This document shows positions 9,832-19,919 of a DNA stretch of 64,000 bases, piece by piece (position 1 is the first letter of the stretch; the number at the start of each line of letters is the position of its first letter). The DNA is from Trichomonas vaginalis G3 (lineage: Eukaryota > Parabasalia > Trichomonadida > Trichomonadidae): positions 22,226,082 to 22,290,081 of the forward strand of contig NC_067207.1 of assembly GCF_026262505.1 (NCBI RefSeq), given 5' to 3'. The position numbers and the translations under genes are program-made. The notes beneath the pieces are model-generated. The model searched no databases and had not been told where the DNA came from. It saw only the letters and a program-made list of their open reading frames with translations.

Positions 9832-10339
9832 TTCCTTGGTTTCTTTTTAGTTGCTTTCTTCACGTCTGTCTCCAACTTGACTGTCTTTCTTCTTCGTCCA
9901 TAATGATACCAGTTACTTCCACCAGTCAATGGGTCAAATGGTCTTTCGTAAGGGTTTCCATACATTCCATAGGGACCATACGGAAGAACTACTGGTGGAG
10001 AAGAAACATTTCTTTAGTTCCATCGACTCTATTTAAATGCATTGTTTCACCTTTCATCTGGTCATTAAAGTCTTTTACGTGTTTTGCAAACTCATCGTCC
10101 TTTCCTAAAGCATTTTCTGACTCAGTCGCAACCAAATTGGATGCTTTATTTATGAGCCCTATTTTATTTAATCTTAACTTCTTTGCAACCCAGCCTCCAA
10201 TCTTTCCTTTATTTGCATCTAATGTCTTCGAAACCCTTCCTCCACTCATTTTATTTACTGCGTCATAAGCTCCAAGTGCTTTTGCTCCAAATGCTAATGC
10301 TTTTGTTCCCATTGCGCCTAAAGCTGCCCAAGCTACCAT
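9813..10339 (-). pseudogene. Small Gly/Ala-rich Polinton protein, broken
   Basis: The span begins with an Ala/Gly-rich amphipathic segment (MVAWAALGAMGTKALAFGAK) followed by basic helices. It ends in a Tyr/Gly/Pro-rich and then strongly basic tail close to the TIR border. About one break. A hydrophobic start plus basic tail is common for small virion or membrane-active proteins, but I recognise no family. It is the last gene of a tightly packed minus-strand run (11441 to 9813). Confidence 0.5.
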
Positions 10340-10564
10340 TTACACCATATTAAAATCATCTCTCTTCAATATTATCTCATAAAAGTTCTCGTTACTGGAG
10401 AAAGTCAATGAAACATAAACATTCTCACGGGCTTCACCCTCACCGCTTTGCGGTCTATCTAACTTCTTTCTTATCTCATCTATTCGCTTCAAAATGTCTG
10501 AACAATTGCTAACATCTTCTACAACAGTTATTTCATCATGAATGACCTTCAAGAACAAGCTCAT
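10340..10564 (-). CDS. Small Polinton protein, 74 aa, unknown
   Basis: The ATG at 10564 immediately abuts the stop of the upstream gene (10565), and its own stop abuts the next ATG (10339), so it sits in a gapless run. The upstream context ATTTTAATTGCATATTAA resembles the T-rich signals before other genes of the element. The protein is charged, with alternating beta-like segments (VYVSLTFSSNENFYEIILKR). No family recognised. Co-transcription with the capsid-like neighbour is inferred from spacing only. Confidence 0.5.
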   Translation of the reverse strand: MSLFLKVIHDEITVVEDVSNCSDILKRIDEIRKKLDRPQSGEGEARENVYVSLTFSSNENFYEIILKRDDFNMV

Positions 10565-11441
10565 TTAATATGCAATTAAAATCATCTCAATAATGAGTCC
10601 ATCCTTTCCATCTTTAGGTAGCACAACATCTTTCATTGAAGAAGGTTCGACAAGTCTTATGTTAAACTTACTGACAAAGTTTGTTATACTATAATGCTTC
10701 GGCGGCGAATACATGTAGTTTGAAAGACATAATATAGATTCTTCAGCAAATTCACTTATACTGGATTTTATAACAATGTTCTCACGAGACCAAACGCCAC
10801 CAATTGACAATCTTGTAAGCAATCCTGCTGAACCTTCTACTGTAAATGTCGATGGTAACATTCCACGAAGGTCATCTATTGACATCTTTGAGTCACTGAA
10901 TTTAAATATTTTCTTAAAGCAATCGTCATTATCTAACCATGCAATAGCTTTGAAGTTTTCATTCGAATATACATCTGCTTCATTAAATGTAAAACCTGAC
11001 TTCTTTGCAGAGATGACTTTAAAATCTATTGAGTTTCAAAATTATATGCTATGGTAACTTCTGAAGGTAATGGATGCCCTTCCGCAGTCAGTTGTTCTCT
11101 CACTACCGTTTGAAGCTTTGTGTTAAAACTTTCATGTCATCTCCTGTGTCTAGGTTCACATACACAGCAACAGGGAAACTGTCTTGCTTCTTTGTTTCAT
11201 CATTATATCTCAAAACATTAAAGTTCTTCAATAATATTGTTCTTCCTGCTGGAATACTTCTAACTTGTCTGATTTCAATAGCTTTCTCACCTCCTACATA
11301 CTCTACCCAGTGTCTTGGATATTCATAAGTATACTGACTTTCTTGAATTTTGGTTGGTTTCATCATAACGTGTTCATAGTATATCTTTATACTCTTGTCA
11401 GTTAGACTCGGTGCTATGTTCTGAATATTTCTGACTTGCAT
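10565..11441 (-). pseudogene. Minor-capsid-like Polinton protein, broken
   Basis: Beta-rich protein starting MQVRNIQNIAPSL, divergent to the ATPase with a 16-bp gap. Its end, IRLVEPSSMKDVVLP then IIEMILIAY, has the same pattern as the ends of two other proteins of this element: FRLVDFQGEPVELKAP..MTVEVDFLE at 13580-14344, and FWIDMFSTHDHNCPVFLPP..YIEAQLL at 26684-27541. That suggests a set of related jelly-roll or penton-like proteins. About two breaks. Family assignment is inference from pattern, not from a search. Confidence 0.45.
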
Positions 11442-11457
11442 TTTTAATGGAGATAAA

Positions 11458-12345
11458 ATGAAGCATTTAATACATGACGTAGATGAAGACATGAATGAAA
11501 CTACAGACAAACTTAACTCTTCTCTTATTCTTCCTTTCAGCAAAGATTATGAGTTCTGTTCAAATGGTGTGTATTTCTATTGTGGAAAGATGGGTTCAGG
11601 TAAGACATTTAACCTCATTCGTCATATACTCATAACAGAACGTTTAGGAAATGACTCATATTATGACCAAATCATTATATCAGCAACTTCAGACTCTATG
11701 GACTCAACAGCGAAAACATTTATGTCAAAAGTTCAAGCCTCTGTCGTTAAAGTTCCAGACAGTGAACTCATTGAATTTCTTCAACGTTACATTCGACGTA
11801 AGAGAAAATATTATGCCATCGTTGAATTTATACAGTCAGGAATGCAAAAGACTTCTGAGGAGATGGAAAGAATTATTGACAAACACCACTTACGTCAGTA
11901 CTCAGGAGTTTACGATATGAAACGACTTACAAACTACATTCTATCAAAACTTTCAAAATACCCCTTCAAAAAGTATCCTTCAAACACTTTGTTAGTTTGC
12001 GACGACTTCGCCGGAAAAGGTTTAGTGTCAAAGCCTGACTCACCATTAGCTAACATCATAACTAAAGTCAGACATTACCACTTAACTGTAGCAATACTTA
12101 TGCAAACATGGAGGTTTTTAGCTTTAAACATAAAACGTCTCATAACTGACTTCGTTATCTTTCAAGGTTTCTCACGCTATGATATTGAACTCATTTGGAA
12201 ACAGTCAGGTATAACATTACCTTTTGAAGAAATTTGGGAAGCATATAAGTCTCTCATCTCTCCTCGTTCATACCTTGAGATTCATATCATGACTAATACC
12301 ATTAAAGTCAAAAATATTCCATGGGAACGACCAACATTGTTTTAA
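11458..12345 (+). CDS. Polinton genome-packaging ATPase (FtsK/HerA, A32-like)
   Basis: 295 aa. Walker A is GKMGSGKT, at about residues 43-50 after a beta strand (GVYFYC). Walker B is TLLVCDDFAGKG near residue 185. The spacing and the HYHLTVAILMQTW segment after it (sensor-like position) fit the packaging ATPases shared by Polintons, virophages and large DNA viruses, which translocate DNA into capsids. It is preceded by TTTTTAATGGAGATAAA and divergent to the minor-capsid-like gene. Its stop overlaps by four bases the stop of the convergent gene at 12342. The frame looks whole. Confidence 0.85.
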   Translation: MKHLIHDVDEDMNETTDKLNSSLILPFSKDYEFCSNGVYFYCGKMGSGKTFNLIRHILITERLGNDSYYDQIIISATSDSMDSTAKTFMSKVQASVVKVPDSELIEFLQRYIRRKRKYYAIVEFIQSGMQKTSEEMERIIDKHHLRQYSGVYDMKRLTNYILSKLSKYPFKKYPSNTLLVCDDFAGKGLVSKPDSPLANIITKVRHYHLTVAILMQTWRFLALNIKRLITDFVIFQGFSRYDIELIWKQSGITLPFEEIWEAYKSLISPRSYLEIHIMTNTIKVKNIPWERPTLF

Positions 12346-12743
12346 AGTTTAACCTTCAATTGACTGATGGTAAACAAATTCCATGCATCTCTGTCGCCAT
12401 TTCTGTTAATATTTTTGCTGTCATTCATATCATCCACTTCCCCATCCGTTAGCTTTTGAGGATATGCGTTAGAATAGCTGTTCTTAAATGAAGGCTTTTC
12501 ACCTTTGAGAGCATAAACTCTATAACTTTCTGCATACTTTATGTTTGAACCTCCTGAGCCATCATTGACATAAATTTTTATAGGCTTCCACCCTTTGTTC
12601 ATGTTCCTGCTTCTTCCCTTAGCTCTTTTGTTCAGTAGTTCTACATCTTTATACACAGCACCTGTCTCAGTGAATTCAACAATATTTTCATTCGTTAGCT
12701 TTACATTCAAACCCTTGTCGAGTATATTGTTCATTTCATACAT
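12342..12743 (-). CDS. Unknown Polinton protein, about 133 aa
   Basis: The frame is open from 12860, but the neighbouring plus-strand gene starts at 12769. The ATG at 12743 (MYEMNNIL) or 12734 is therefore the likely start, leaving a 25-bp divergent spacer containing GGTTTTTATTCTATATGAA, which reads as a T-rich signal toward the plus side. The protein is hydrophilic, with a Gly/Ser/Asn patch (YVNDGSGGSNIKY) and a central basic segment (KRAKGRSRNMNKGW). No family recognised. Confidence 0.5.
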   Translation of the reverse strand: MYEMNNILDKGLNVKLTNENIVEFTETGAVYKDVELLNKRAKGRSRNMNKGWKPIKIYVNDGSGGSNIKYAESYRVYALKGEKPSFKNSYSNAYPQKLTDGEVDDMNDSKNINRNGDRDAWNLFTISQLKVKL

Positions 12744-12768
12744 ATAAAAGGTTTTTATTCTATATGAA

Positions 12769-13383
12769 ATGAGAAGCAAATCCATCTTAGCTGGTGCCGT
12801 TAATGTTCCAATTGAACCAACATCAAATGTTGACTCACGAACGACAAACAATATTGTCATAAAGAACTATAGTTCAGAGTGTTTGAAAGAAAAAGAACCA
12901 GAACTGAAATCCGTGAATTTAAACTCAGCTTCAAACGCTAACGCTACATCAGATGTTAAGTTAGAGTATCCACCACTGGACCAAATTCTTTCAAGAGAAG
13001 CCAACGACAACCCTTACACAAATGTTCAAACAAATCCTTCAGATAACGTAGACCATTACCTTCTTCAGTTATACCAAACAATTTTACTCAAAGACGATAA
13101 GAAGCTTTTGACAAATCTTATAAGCAAGAACCAAATAATTCTAACAAAGGAGGACCTTGAAAATGTTATCTCACGAATAACAGGGAAACAATGTGTCATT
13201 GACTATCTCGACCCTGAAATCGAATGCTGTGGTCAAACTCCACTATTCATGAAAATAGGTAACATCCGCATCATTGAAACACCAGGAACTACAGGAGTTG
13301 AGTTTAAGTATAAATATTCGAACGAGTATACAAAACTTTCAACAGAATATAAACTTTGCTTGAAATATGTTTTAGTAAATTAA
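12769..13383 (+). CDS. Unknown Polinton protein, 204 aa
   Basis: Complete frame from ATG 12769. The N-terminal third is low-complexity and Ser/Asn-rich, the middle helical (YLLQLYQTILLKDDKKLL), and the end beta-rich with two Cys (IECCGQTP). I looked for an adenain-like His..Asp/Asn..Gln..Cys arrangement and did not find a convincing one. Its stop overlaps the stop of the convergent gene at 13380 by four bases. Confidence 0.5.
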   Translation: MRSKSILAGAVNVPIEPTSNVDSRTTNNIVIKNYSSECLKEKEPELKSVNLNSASNANATSDVKLEYPPLDQILSREANDNPYTNVQTNPSDNVDHYLLQLYQTILLKDDKKLLTNLISKNQIILTKEDLENVISRITGKQCVIDYLDPEIECCGQTPLFMKIGNIRIIETPGTTGVEFKYKYSNEYTKLSTEYKLCLKYVLVN

Positions 13384-13619
13384 AGCAATTTGTAATATCT
13401 ATCCAAAACTTCTTCAACAGTATCGAACTCATCTTCATAATGCAAACCTAATCTTATTGACTTGGTGCAGTTTTCACTAACACAATATTTTTCTGTTCTC
13501 TTGACTGACATAACTAACTCATTTGTTTCATCAAACAGCAACAACCAAAGTTCATGACCTAATACATAACATTCATACTTTATATTTTTAGCTCTGAGTT
13601 CTCTTGTAAGCTGTTGCAT
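13380..13619 (-). CDS. Small Polinton protein, 79 aa, unknown
   Basis: ATG at 13619 lies inside the 3' end of the upstream minus-strand gene (13580-14344), a 40-bp overlap that suggests a shared transcript. The protein alternates charged helices and beta strands (YECYVLGHELWLLLFDETNELVM at its centre). No family recognised. It is short and supported mainly by tight packing and its ATG. Confidence 0.45.
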   Translation of the reverse strand: MQQLTRELRAKNIKYECYVLGHELWLLLFDETNELVMSVKRTEKYCVSENCTKSIRLGLHYEDEFDTVEEVLDRYYKLL

Positions 13620-14344
13620 TTAATATTTTCTAAAAAGTCAACTTCAACAGTCATTCGCACTGGTGCCTTCAGTTCTACAGGCTCTCCTTGAAAGTCAACA
13701 AGTCTGAATTGCATGTCTTTCAAATTATGAGGACTAATGCGAACCCATTTACCTAAATGAGTTGCTATGACAGGAACGTTTGGAATGAACATTGAATTGA
13801 CTGCATAACAGAAGGATTTATACTCTACTGAACCTTTACTATTAACTCCTGAAATGCCTGTGACATTAGCTATTTTAGACTCAATGTATAAACAATTGCC
13901 ATAACATACGTATGGAACAGATTTCATCTCAATCGTTTTGTCAACACTTTTCAAAGGAAATGTCATATGGTATGCTCCTAAAAGAAGTTGAACTCTATGA
14001 CTCATTCGTGTTATCTTAAACTCTTTCTTGCTACTGAACTTCAATGTTCCCTCAGAAGAGAGTTCGACATCTATGTTGTCAATAGTTTCTTCATTTATGA
14101 GAGTATCTATGACTCCAGCAATTTTATCTATTCTATACTCTGCTCTGTTAGGAAATGTTATAAAACTTCTTTTGTCATCTATTTCAATCTCTATGAAATC
14201 TGTTTCATCTGTTATGACAAAAGTTGCGATAGTATTAAAGTCAACAACTCTGAAAGCAAGCGCTTCATTCTGAAGTCCTAAGTTTGTTTGTAGCTTTACT
14301 GTCCCGTATTCGTTTGGGTCTGTACTTTGCAAATAGAACAACAT
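13580..14344 (-). CDS. Minor capsid (penton)-like Polinton protein, 254 aa
   Basis: Complete frame from ATG 14344, preceded by TATTTTAATGAGAATAAA. It is predominantly beta: the first half has many alternating hydrophobic strands, and the second half contains YHMTFPLKS, CLYIESKIAN and the closing WVRISPHNLKDMQFRLVDFQGEPVELKAP. The latter resembles the last strands of jelly-roll minor capsid proteins described in Polintons (established family; my match is by eye). Two other proteins of the element share the ending pattern. It could be the penton protein proper; the 26684-27541 protein is the competing candidate. Confidence 0.55.
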   Translation of the reverse strand: MLFYLQSTDPNEYGTVKLQTNLGLQNEALAFRVVDFNTIATFVITDETDFIEIEIDDKRSFITFPNRAEYRIDKIAGVIDTLINEETIDNIDVELSSEGTLKFSSKKEFKITRMSHRVQLLLGAYHMTFPLKSVDKTIEMKSVPYVCYGNCLYIESKIANVTGISGVNSKGSVEYKSFCYAVNSMFIPNVPVIATHLGKWVRISPHNLKDMQFRLVDFQGEPVELKAPVRMTVEVDFLENIKCNSLQENSELKI

Positions 14345-14361
14345 TTTATTCTCATTAAAAT

Positions 14362-17068
14362 ATGACTATTGCTGCATATGCGTATGAAACAAATGAAGCA
14401 AGAAGAGCACATGAACTAGTAAACGAAAACTCAACTTTAACCATTGAAGGCAATGATTTAGTCATTGACGATGGAAAAAAAAAAAAGTCATTGATTTCGA
14501 TACTTTTAACACTTATGACCCATTCATTACAATAAGTAAGTTCCTATCATAAATGATGGAACGGTGCAATATATAAATTCTACAGTAGATGCCTCATTAG
14601 TGAAAGTATTAAATGTTCTCATTGAATTGTTAAAGAGCTTTCGATTTGACGACAACATTAAATGCCTAAAGAATTTAGTCATGAATGAGAAACAAATTCT
14701 CGGCGTTGCTGGTAGCAGTAATGATGTACACCTTATGACATTAGAATATTATAACGAACATAAAGATGAACTGAAAGGAGAGAAGGGTGACACCGGACCA
14801 CAAGGACCACAAGGAATACAAGGAATACAAGGACCTCAAGGCGAGAACGGTTTGGATGGAAAGGATGGAAAGGATGGAAAAACTGCTAAATCATGGATAT
14901 GGGACCTTATAAATACTGGTTTAACAGCTGCTTCATATGGAGTTCTTCAATACCAAATCGGAAAGATATGGGCAGTACTTGGTGAAGAAGCTTTAGATGA
15001 CGTTAAAAATGCTTTGAACTTCATTTCAAATGGTTCGGATACTATTAAAACTTTATCTGGTTGGATGCAAGAAACAAGGAGTCAAATAGATACTGTAAGA
15101 CGTATAGCAAACAATGCACGTACTGGATTGGATACTTTACGAGAAGCACAAAATACACTAAAGGAAGCAAATGATATTCTTGGCTCAGTATCAGACATGC
15201 ATGAAGATTGGCTTAAAGGTATTGACAAATCTTTAAAAAATCACAGTCAGTCTATTGCTGACTACAAGAAAAGTATAGATTTTTTACATAGTGCTATGGA
15301 CGTACATGATGGAAGCATAAGGAACTTACTTAATGCTAACAATAACTTACCAGGAACTATTAAAGCATTTATAAAGTCCTTTGTAAAACCCGGTGCTCTA
15401 ACATTTAGGTCTTTGAGAGCAAGAGCATTGAAGTCAAGAGATGCAGAAACTCCAACAGAACCTACAGAAGGAACTGAAACAACAGAAACTCCAGAAGAAC
15501 CACCAAAACCAACAGCTAATGAAATATTGTTCGAATATTTTCCAAGGTACTCTGTTCTCATTGCATACATTCAAGAAATACTTAAGAAAGCAGACTTGAC
15601 TTTAGGAGATGATGAAAGTTCTGTATATCTTTCGTTCCAGTTTCAAATAGCAGAACTTTTGAGACAGATATGCTTAATGTATGACAACATCTCTGATTTC
15701 ACAAGATATGATGACGACCATGACCCCGAACACGGTGAAGAAGAAGTTTTACAAACATCCATTAAGACAGGAAAGGTTTTAACTCAAAGTCTCATTATTG
15801 ACACCAAAGATGGCGAAGTGGACGTTCTTCAAGAGCTGAAGAAAAATACTTCTTCGGGAGGTGGTGGTAGGCATGAACTTGAAATAAATGAGATAGAAGA
15901 GAAATTAGCCGAAAAAGCAGATAAAGAACATAAACACAATATCTCCGATATAAATGAACTTCAAGCTACATTAAATAGTAAAGCGGACAAGAACCACGTT
16001 CATTATATAACTTCAGACGAACAGATTATAACGGACTACCATGGATATTTAACACGAAGTGATGAAGCGAAGACAAAAAATGTTAATGAAAGAAGATATA
16101 AATACATTCGTGCTAAAGGTTATGACATAAGCTGTACTGTACAGTATGATGTAGCTAAAGCACCAGAAGCATTTGGTTATACCGGTGAAATTTATGCCTC
16201 TACTTTCAATGTTAACGGTGTATTAGTTGAACCAAGATTTACTTTGAGAGTTAAGTCAAAAATAACGTTTGAAGATGCTATTAAAAGTAAAGCTGACAAA
16301 GTTGAACTCGAAGCAATGAACAAAGTTTTGAAATCTCATAAACACAACATCTCCGATATAAATGAACTTCAAGCTACATTAGACAGTAAAGCTGACAAGA
16401 ACCATACACATAAATCCTTCACTACTGTTAGAGCAGACGACATAATATTGAACTTTGACCTTGGTTCAAGTGCACCATTAGAAAATCCAAATACAAGCGT
16501 AAAAGATACTCTTAACAATTTAGATAAGAGTTGCAGGAATATCGAAGATCATGCCAGAAACTTTGAAGCATATGAACTACCAGCAATGTTAGATAAGAAA
16601 GCTGACAAAACAGAGCTTCAAACATTAAAGACAGAAATACTTCAAACATTATATCCCATTGGTTCTATTTATACGTCAATGAACTCAACAAATCCAGCAA
16701 CAGTTTTAGGTTTTGGTACATGGCAGCAGATTGTAGACAAATTCTTATACTGTGCTAACTCTTCAAAGCAAACAGGAGGTTCGAAGAAAATTACTGAAGC
16801 AAACCTTCCACCGCACACTCATACAGGAACTACAAACTTTTCTGGCGACCATAGCCACTCATTAAGAGACCACCCATTATACAACTCAGAGTATGAAGCT
16901 GGCAATGACGTTTTATCTCCATCTTATAACAATGCAGCAAAAAAGACTTTTCGACCAACTGAACCAGGAGGAAATCATTCACATACTTTCACAACAAATC
17001 CAACAGGCTCGGGTGCAGATTATATGCCACCATTTGTGACTATATTCGCATGGTACCGCGTTCAATGA
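14362..17068 (+). pseudogene. Collagen/tail-fibre-like Polinton protein, slightly broken
   Basis: Long protein with a collagen-type G-x-y stretch (GPQGPQGIQGIQGPQ, then DGKDGK), a long coiled-coil section, a Thr/Glu/Pro linker, and repeated HKHNISDINELQATL modules (two near-identical copies). The C-terminus matches phage tail collar/receptor-binding tips: YPIGSIYTSMNSTNPA, GFGTWQQIVDKFLYC, PPHTHTG, HSHTFTTN and a final PPFVTIFAWYR. In phages such proteins sit on the outside and bind hosts. By inference this is a fibre protruding from the Polinton particle. One or two breaks. A candidate early ATG is at 14362. Confidence 0.75.
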
Positions 17069-17128
17069 ACGCGCTTGAGCCTGCTTTGCGGGCTTACCGT
17101 CTTGAATAAAATCTTTAACTTTACATAA

Positions 17129-18214
17129 ATGAGCTTGAAAGAAGTATTCGAACAACATCCATGGAGGTCATTTAAGAAGTTCAATGAAGCTGCAAAGAGT
17201 TGGGGATTTACTAACAGAGCTGAAGTTAAAAGGTTCTTTGACAAAAATGTTGTACATCAAACAAAAATAAACCCTTACGACTACTTTTTACCAATTTACT
17301 CCAACGCTCCTGACGCATACCAATTTGACACTCTCATTCAAAGCAGAAAAGGAGGACATAAACCATTCCTCATCTTCATTAATGTTAACACTCGCAAAGT
17401 ATATGCATATCCAATGAAAAATAAAGGAACTCGTGAAGTGTTAAGAGTTTTACAAAAGTTTGTAGCAGAACATAGCCCAAGTACTTTAACATCAGACCAA
17501 GACAGTGCATACCTCAGCAATGAAATCACAGATTTTCTCATTAAGCATAACATAACTCACTACACTACTGAAGACCATAACCATAACATACTCGGCATCA
17601 TAAACCGCTTCATAAGGACGCTCAGAGATTTAAACCAAGAGCGAGACTTTACCGAAGAAACAATGAAACATTTTCTCGAAGTATATAATTCCTCAACGCA
17701 TTCTACAACAGGACATACACCAAATTCAATGACACAACAACAAGAAGAAAAGTATATACAAAAGAAACGAAGTCAAACGCAAAATATCAGAAATTCAACA
17801 CAATTTACCCTCATTCCTGGAACAAAAGTTCGTGTAGTTCTTGACGACAAACCGTTGACAAAGAAACGTTTAAGGTTAAGTCGAAATTATTATATCGTAG
17901 ACTCTACGCAAGGTAATGGATATCTTATAAAAGCTGCTGACGACTCTATTGCGTTTTATCCTCGTCATAAATTAGTCGAAAGTAGTAATGGCAAACTTGC
18001 TGAAACCATTGACGAAGCAAAGCGAGGAGTGGTTATTGAAATACTTGACTACAACATAAACGATGACACTTATAAAGTAAGATATGAAGGAGGTGTTGAA
18101 GATGTTATACCATCTAAGAACTTGAGAGAGTCAAAGCCAACACATCTGGGACCATTAGAGCGGGAGTACTGGAAAGACAAAAATATACCAGAAAGAATAA
18201 GAAAATTCTTCTAA
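17129..18214 (+). CDS. Polinton integrase (rve superfamily, c-int)
   Basis: 361 aa, frame whole. The N-terminal part is helical (MSLKEVFEQHPWRSFKKF); the RNase-H-like core carries FDTLIQS near residue 71 and LTSDQDSAYLSNE near 130, followed by an INRFIRTLRD helix. The C-terminus has a chromo/Tudor-like beta patch (GVVIEILDYNINDDTYKVRYEG). This is the layout of Maverick/Polinton integrases, which insert element DNA and make 5-6-bp duplications, as seen here (ATCTC). It begins 61 bp after the fibre gene, which ends next to a GC-containing inverted word (ACGCGCTTGAGCCTGCTTTG). Confidence 0.85.
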   Translation: MSLKEVFEQHPWRSFKKFNEAAKSWGFTNRAEVKRFFDKNVVHQTKINPYDYFLPIYSNAPDAYQFDTLIQSRKGGHKPFLIFINVNTRKVYAYPMKNKGTREVLRVLQKFVAEHSPSTLTSDQDSAYLSNEITDFLIKHNITHYTTEDHNHNILGIINRFIRTLRDLNQERDFTEETMKHFLEVYNSSTHSTTGHTPNSMTQQQEEKYIQKKRSQTQNIRNSTQFTLIPGTKVRVVLDDKPLTKKRLRLSRNYYIVDSTQGNGYLIKAADDSIAFYPRHKLVESSNGKLAETIDEAKRGVVIEILDYNINDDTYKVRYEGGVEDVIPSKNLRESKPTHLGPLEREYWKDKNIPERIRKFF

Positions 18215-18240
18215 ACTTTTTCATTAGATGTAAATCAGAC

Positions 18241-18500
18241 AAAATATATTTTAGGTGAAGAGGTGAGATCTCACCTGTTTTCTAACATGGTCTAAAACAC
18301 ACAAAACTCATGAATTTTGTGTGTTTTCACAAAAGACCAAAAATAATGTTTAGGTGAAGAGGTGAGATCTCACCTGTTTTTTCACCTGTTTTTTCACCCC
18401 CGTGAATTTTCATGAATTTTCACAAAAGACCAAAAATAATGTTTAGGTGAAGAGGTGAGATCTCACCTGTTTTTTCACCCCCGTGAATTTTCATGAATTT
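18241..18500. promoter_or_regulatory. Cluster of three AGGTGAGATCTCACCT palindromes in direct repeats
   Basis: The perfect 16-bp palindrome occurs at 18261-18276, 18360-18375 and 18453-18468. Each is embedded in a longer imperfect palindrome (AGGTGAAG before, GTTTTTTCACC after). The last two sit in direct repeats of about 94 bp that include GTGAATTTTCATGAATTT and AAAAGACCAAAAATAATG. Further copies are at 19537-19552 and, as the 14-bp core, in both TIRs (9778-9791, 30673-30686). All lie in non-coding gaps at gene ends of the Polinton. Operator, bidirectional terminator or replication site are possibilities. Confidence 0.7.
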
Positions 18501-18564
18501 CCTTAAGACAGAAAAAATAAAGTTAGTTTTATTTTATTTATTTTTTTTATTTTGTATAAAAGAT

Positions 18565-19518
18565 ATGATTTCAACAATCGGCACAACAGCAATACAAACA
18601 ACAGCAATACAAACAACAGCACCAAACTCGTTAGTCATGAATCCAACATCTATGTTAGTAGAAATGAAAAGCTTCATTCCTTCTTCATATACTTTTGAAA
18701 CAGAAATCCAGAAGATAAAGCAAGAACTTTTAACAAGTAATTTAGACTGTAGTGCGAAAGATGAAGAAAATGAAGAATATCTTTATGAAATGCAGGACAT
18801 TATTGACCATTTACCCAAATTGCCTGAAATCCAACAACAAAAACTCACTATTCCTGAATTCGACGAAATTGAAGTGAAACCAACTGACTCAGTAGAAATA
18901 AAGAAGTTCATACGTAAAGTAAATTATGAATTCCTTGGTTTTCATTGCAACCATAAGGTTATGGACAAAGATTGCGACATGGTATATAAAAACATTTCTG
19001 ACATATATAAATCTGAGGAGTTTAAGACTTACGATAACTTTGTTTCATTAGTTGCAAAATGTGTTTGGGAAATAAGAGATAAAGATAGAAGAGGCAAAGT
19101 ATGGAACGAACAAATAAGACCCGCTATGTTTGAGATGAAGAGAGCAATTGACGCTTTAGTTGTTTTAGCTGGTTTTATTTCAATGTATAACGCAAAAATG
19201 AACCCGCAATGTTCAAAATGTAAAGCAGGAATAAGAAAATATAACTACTCAGTCAAAGAGATAGAAAGAATGAGAAACGACTATGCAGACTTAAAGAAAG
19301 AAGCAGAAAAGCCAGCAGAAGATAAAATGAACATGTTAGAATTTCTGAACAAAAACTATCCAACAGCAGAAGATTTCCTTCTATCTGACGTCAAGAAGAA
19401 GTATAAAGAAACCTTCGGTATTGTTAAAACTTTTGACATACTGACAGAAGAAATAGAAGCTACGAAATTGTTTAGGATTTCAAATATACATCGTACAATT
19501 CATGTAAAACGCTTGTGA
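18565..19518 (+). CDS. Unknown Polinton protein, 317 aa
   Basis: The frame is open from 18493, but ATG 18565 is preferred. It follows TTATTTTTTTTATTTTGTAT, the same leader found before the KilA-N gene at 20403, and the upstream in-frame stretch is that leader read as hydrophobic codons. After a Thr-rich start with two ATQTTAIQTT-like repeats the protein is helical. It has a Cys-rich segment (CSKCKAGI) late on, and an earlier CNHKVMDKDCDMVY. No family recognised. It could be a structural or replication accessory protein. Confidence 0.55.
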   Translation: MISTIGTTAIQTTAIQTTAPNSLVMNPTSMLVEMKSFIPSSYTFETEIQKIKQELLTSNLDCSAKDEENEEYLYEMQDIIDHLPKLPEIQQQKLTIPEFDEIEVKPTDSVEIKKFIRKVNYEFLGFHCNHKVMDKDCDMVYKNISDIYKSEEFKTYDNFVSLVAKCVWEIRDKDRRGKVWNEQIRPAMFEMKRAIDALVVLAGFISMYNAKMNPQCSKCKAGIRKYNYSVKEIERMRNDYADLKKEAEKPAEDKMNMLEFLNKNYPTAEDFLLSDVKKKYKETFGIVKTFDILTEEIEATKLFRISNIHRTIHVKRL

Positions 19519-19675
19519 AAAAAGAGGTGAAAAAACAGGTGAGATCTCACCTCTTCACCTCAATTATATTTTTGGTCAAAGCTTCCACGAGAGAAAAGAT
19601 TCCTCATTCGCTAAGGATTCCAAAAATGAAAAAATCATTGATTTCGGCTGAGAAAAAAAGAAAAAACAGCAAAAC

Positions 19676-19741
19676 CCTTCTTCCACGGGAACAAAGAAAT
19701 AAAGAAGAAATAAAGTAAATTTTTATTTTTCCCGTGGAAGA
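19676..19741. promoter_or_regulatory. Hairpin CTTCCACGGGAA in a Polinton spacer
   Basis: CTTCCACGGGAA at about 19679 pairs with TTCCCGTGGAAG at about 19730, a 12-bp perfect stem around an A-rich loop of roughly 40 bases. A related CTTCCACGAGAG lies near 19584. Together with the palindrome at 19537 and the tRNA-like segment at 19806, this makes a structured 350-bp spacer. Confidence 0.55.
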
Positions 19742-19805
19742 TAGAGCACTTTTATGACACTTTTTATTCACGACAAACAAGACAACAAAGAAAATAAGAA
19801 AATAC

Positions 19806-19880
19806 GGCGCTGTCGCGGTTCGAACCACAGACTCTGACCCCTCCATAACACCACCTTAGACCACTGTGCTACGTAGCCTG
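19806..19880 (-). tRNA. tRNA-like (pol III box A/B) sequence in the Polinton
   Basis: On the minus strand: GGCTACG, then TAGCACAGTGGTCTAAGG (a good box A/D-arm), a segment with GTTATGGA at the anticodon-loop position, and GTGGTTCGAACC (a good box B). Overall length and order match a tRNA. The acceptor and T stems pair poorly and the anticodon stem is imperfect, so this is a diverged or decayed tRNA rather than a clearly working one. A UAU anticodon is only a guess from position. Confidence 0.4.
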
Positions 19881-19919
19881 TCGACATAAGATTTTATAAA
19901 TTGCATATTTGACGTAAAT

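Noticed and set aside
11458-12345. Host AAA or ABC ATPase
   Set aside because: Walker spacing, size and position among capsid-type genes within Polinton TIRs fit a packaging ATPase better.
12769-13383. Adenain-like cysteine protease expected in Polintons
   Set aside because: No convincing His..Asp/Asn..Gln..Cys order in this or any other frame of the element; I leave the protein unnamed.
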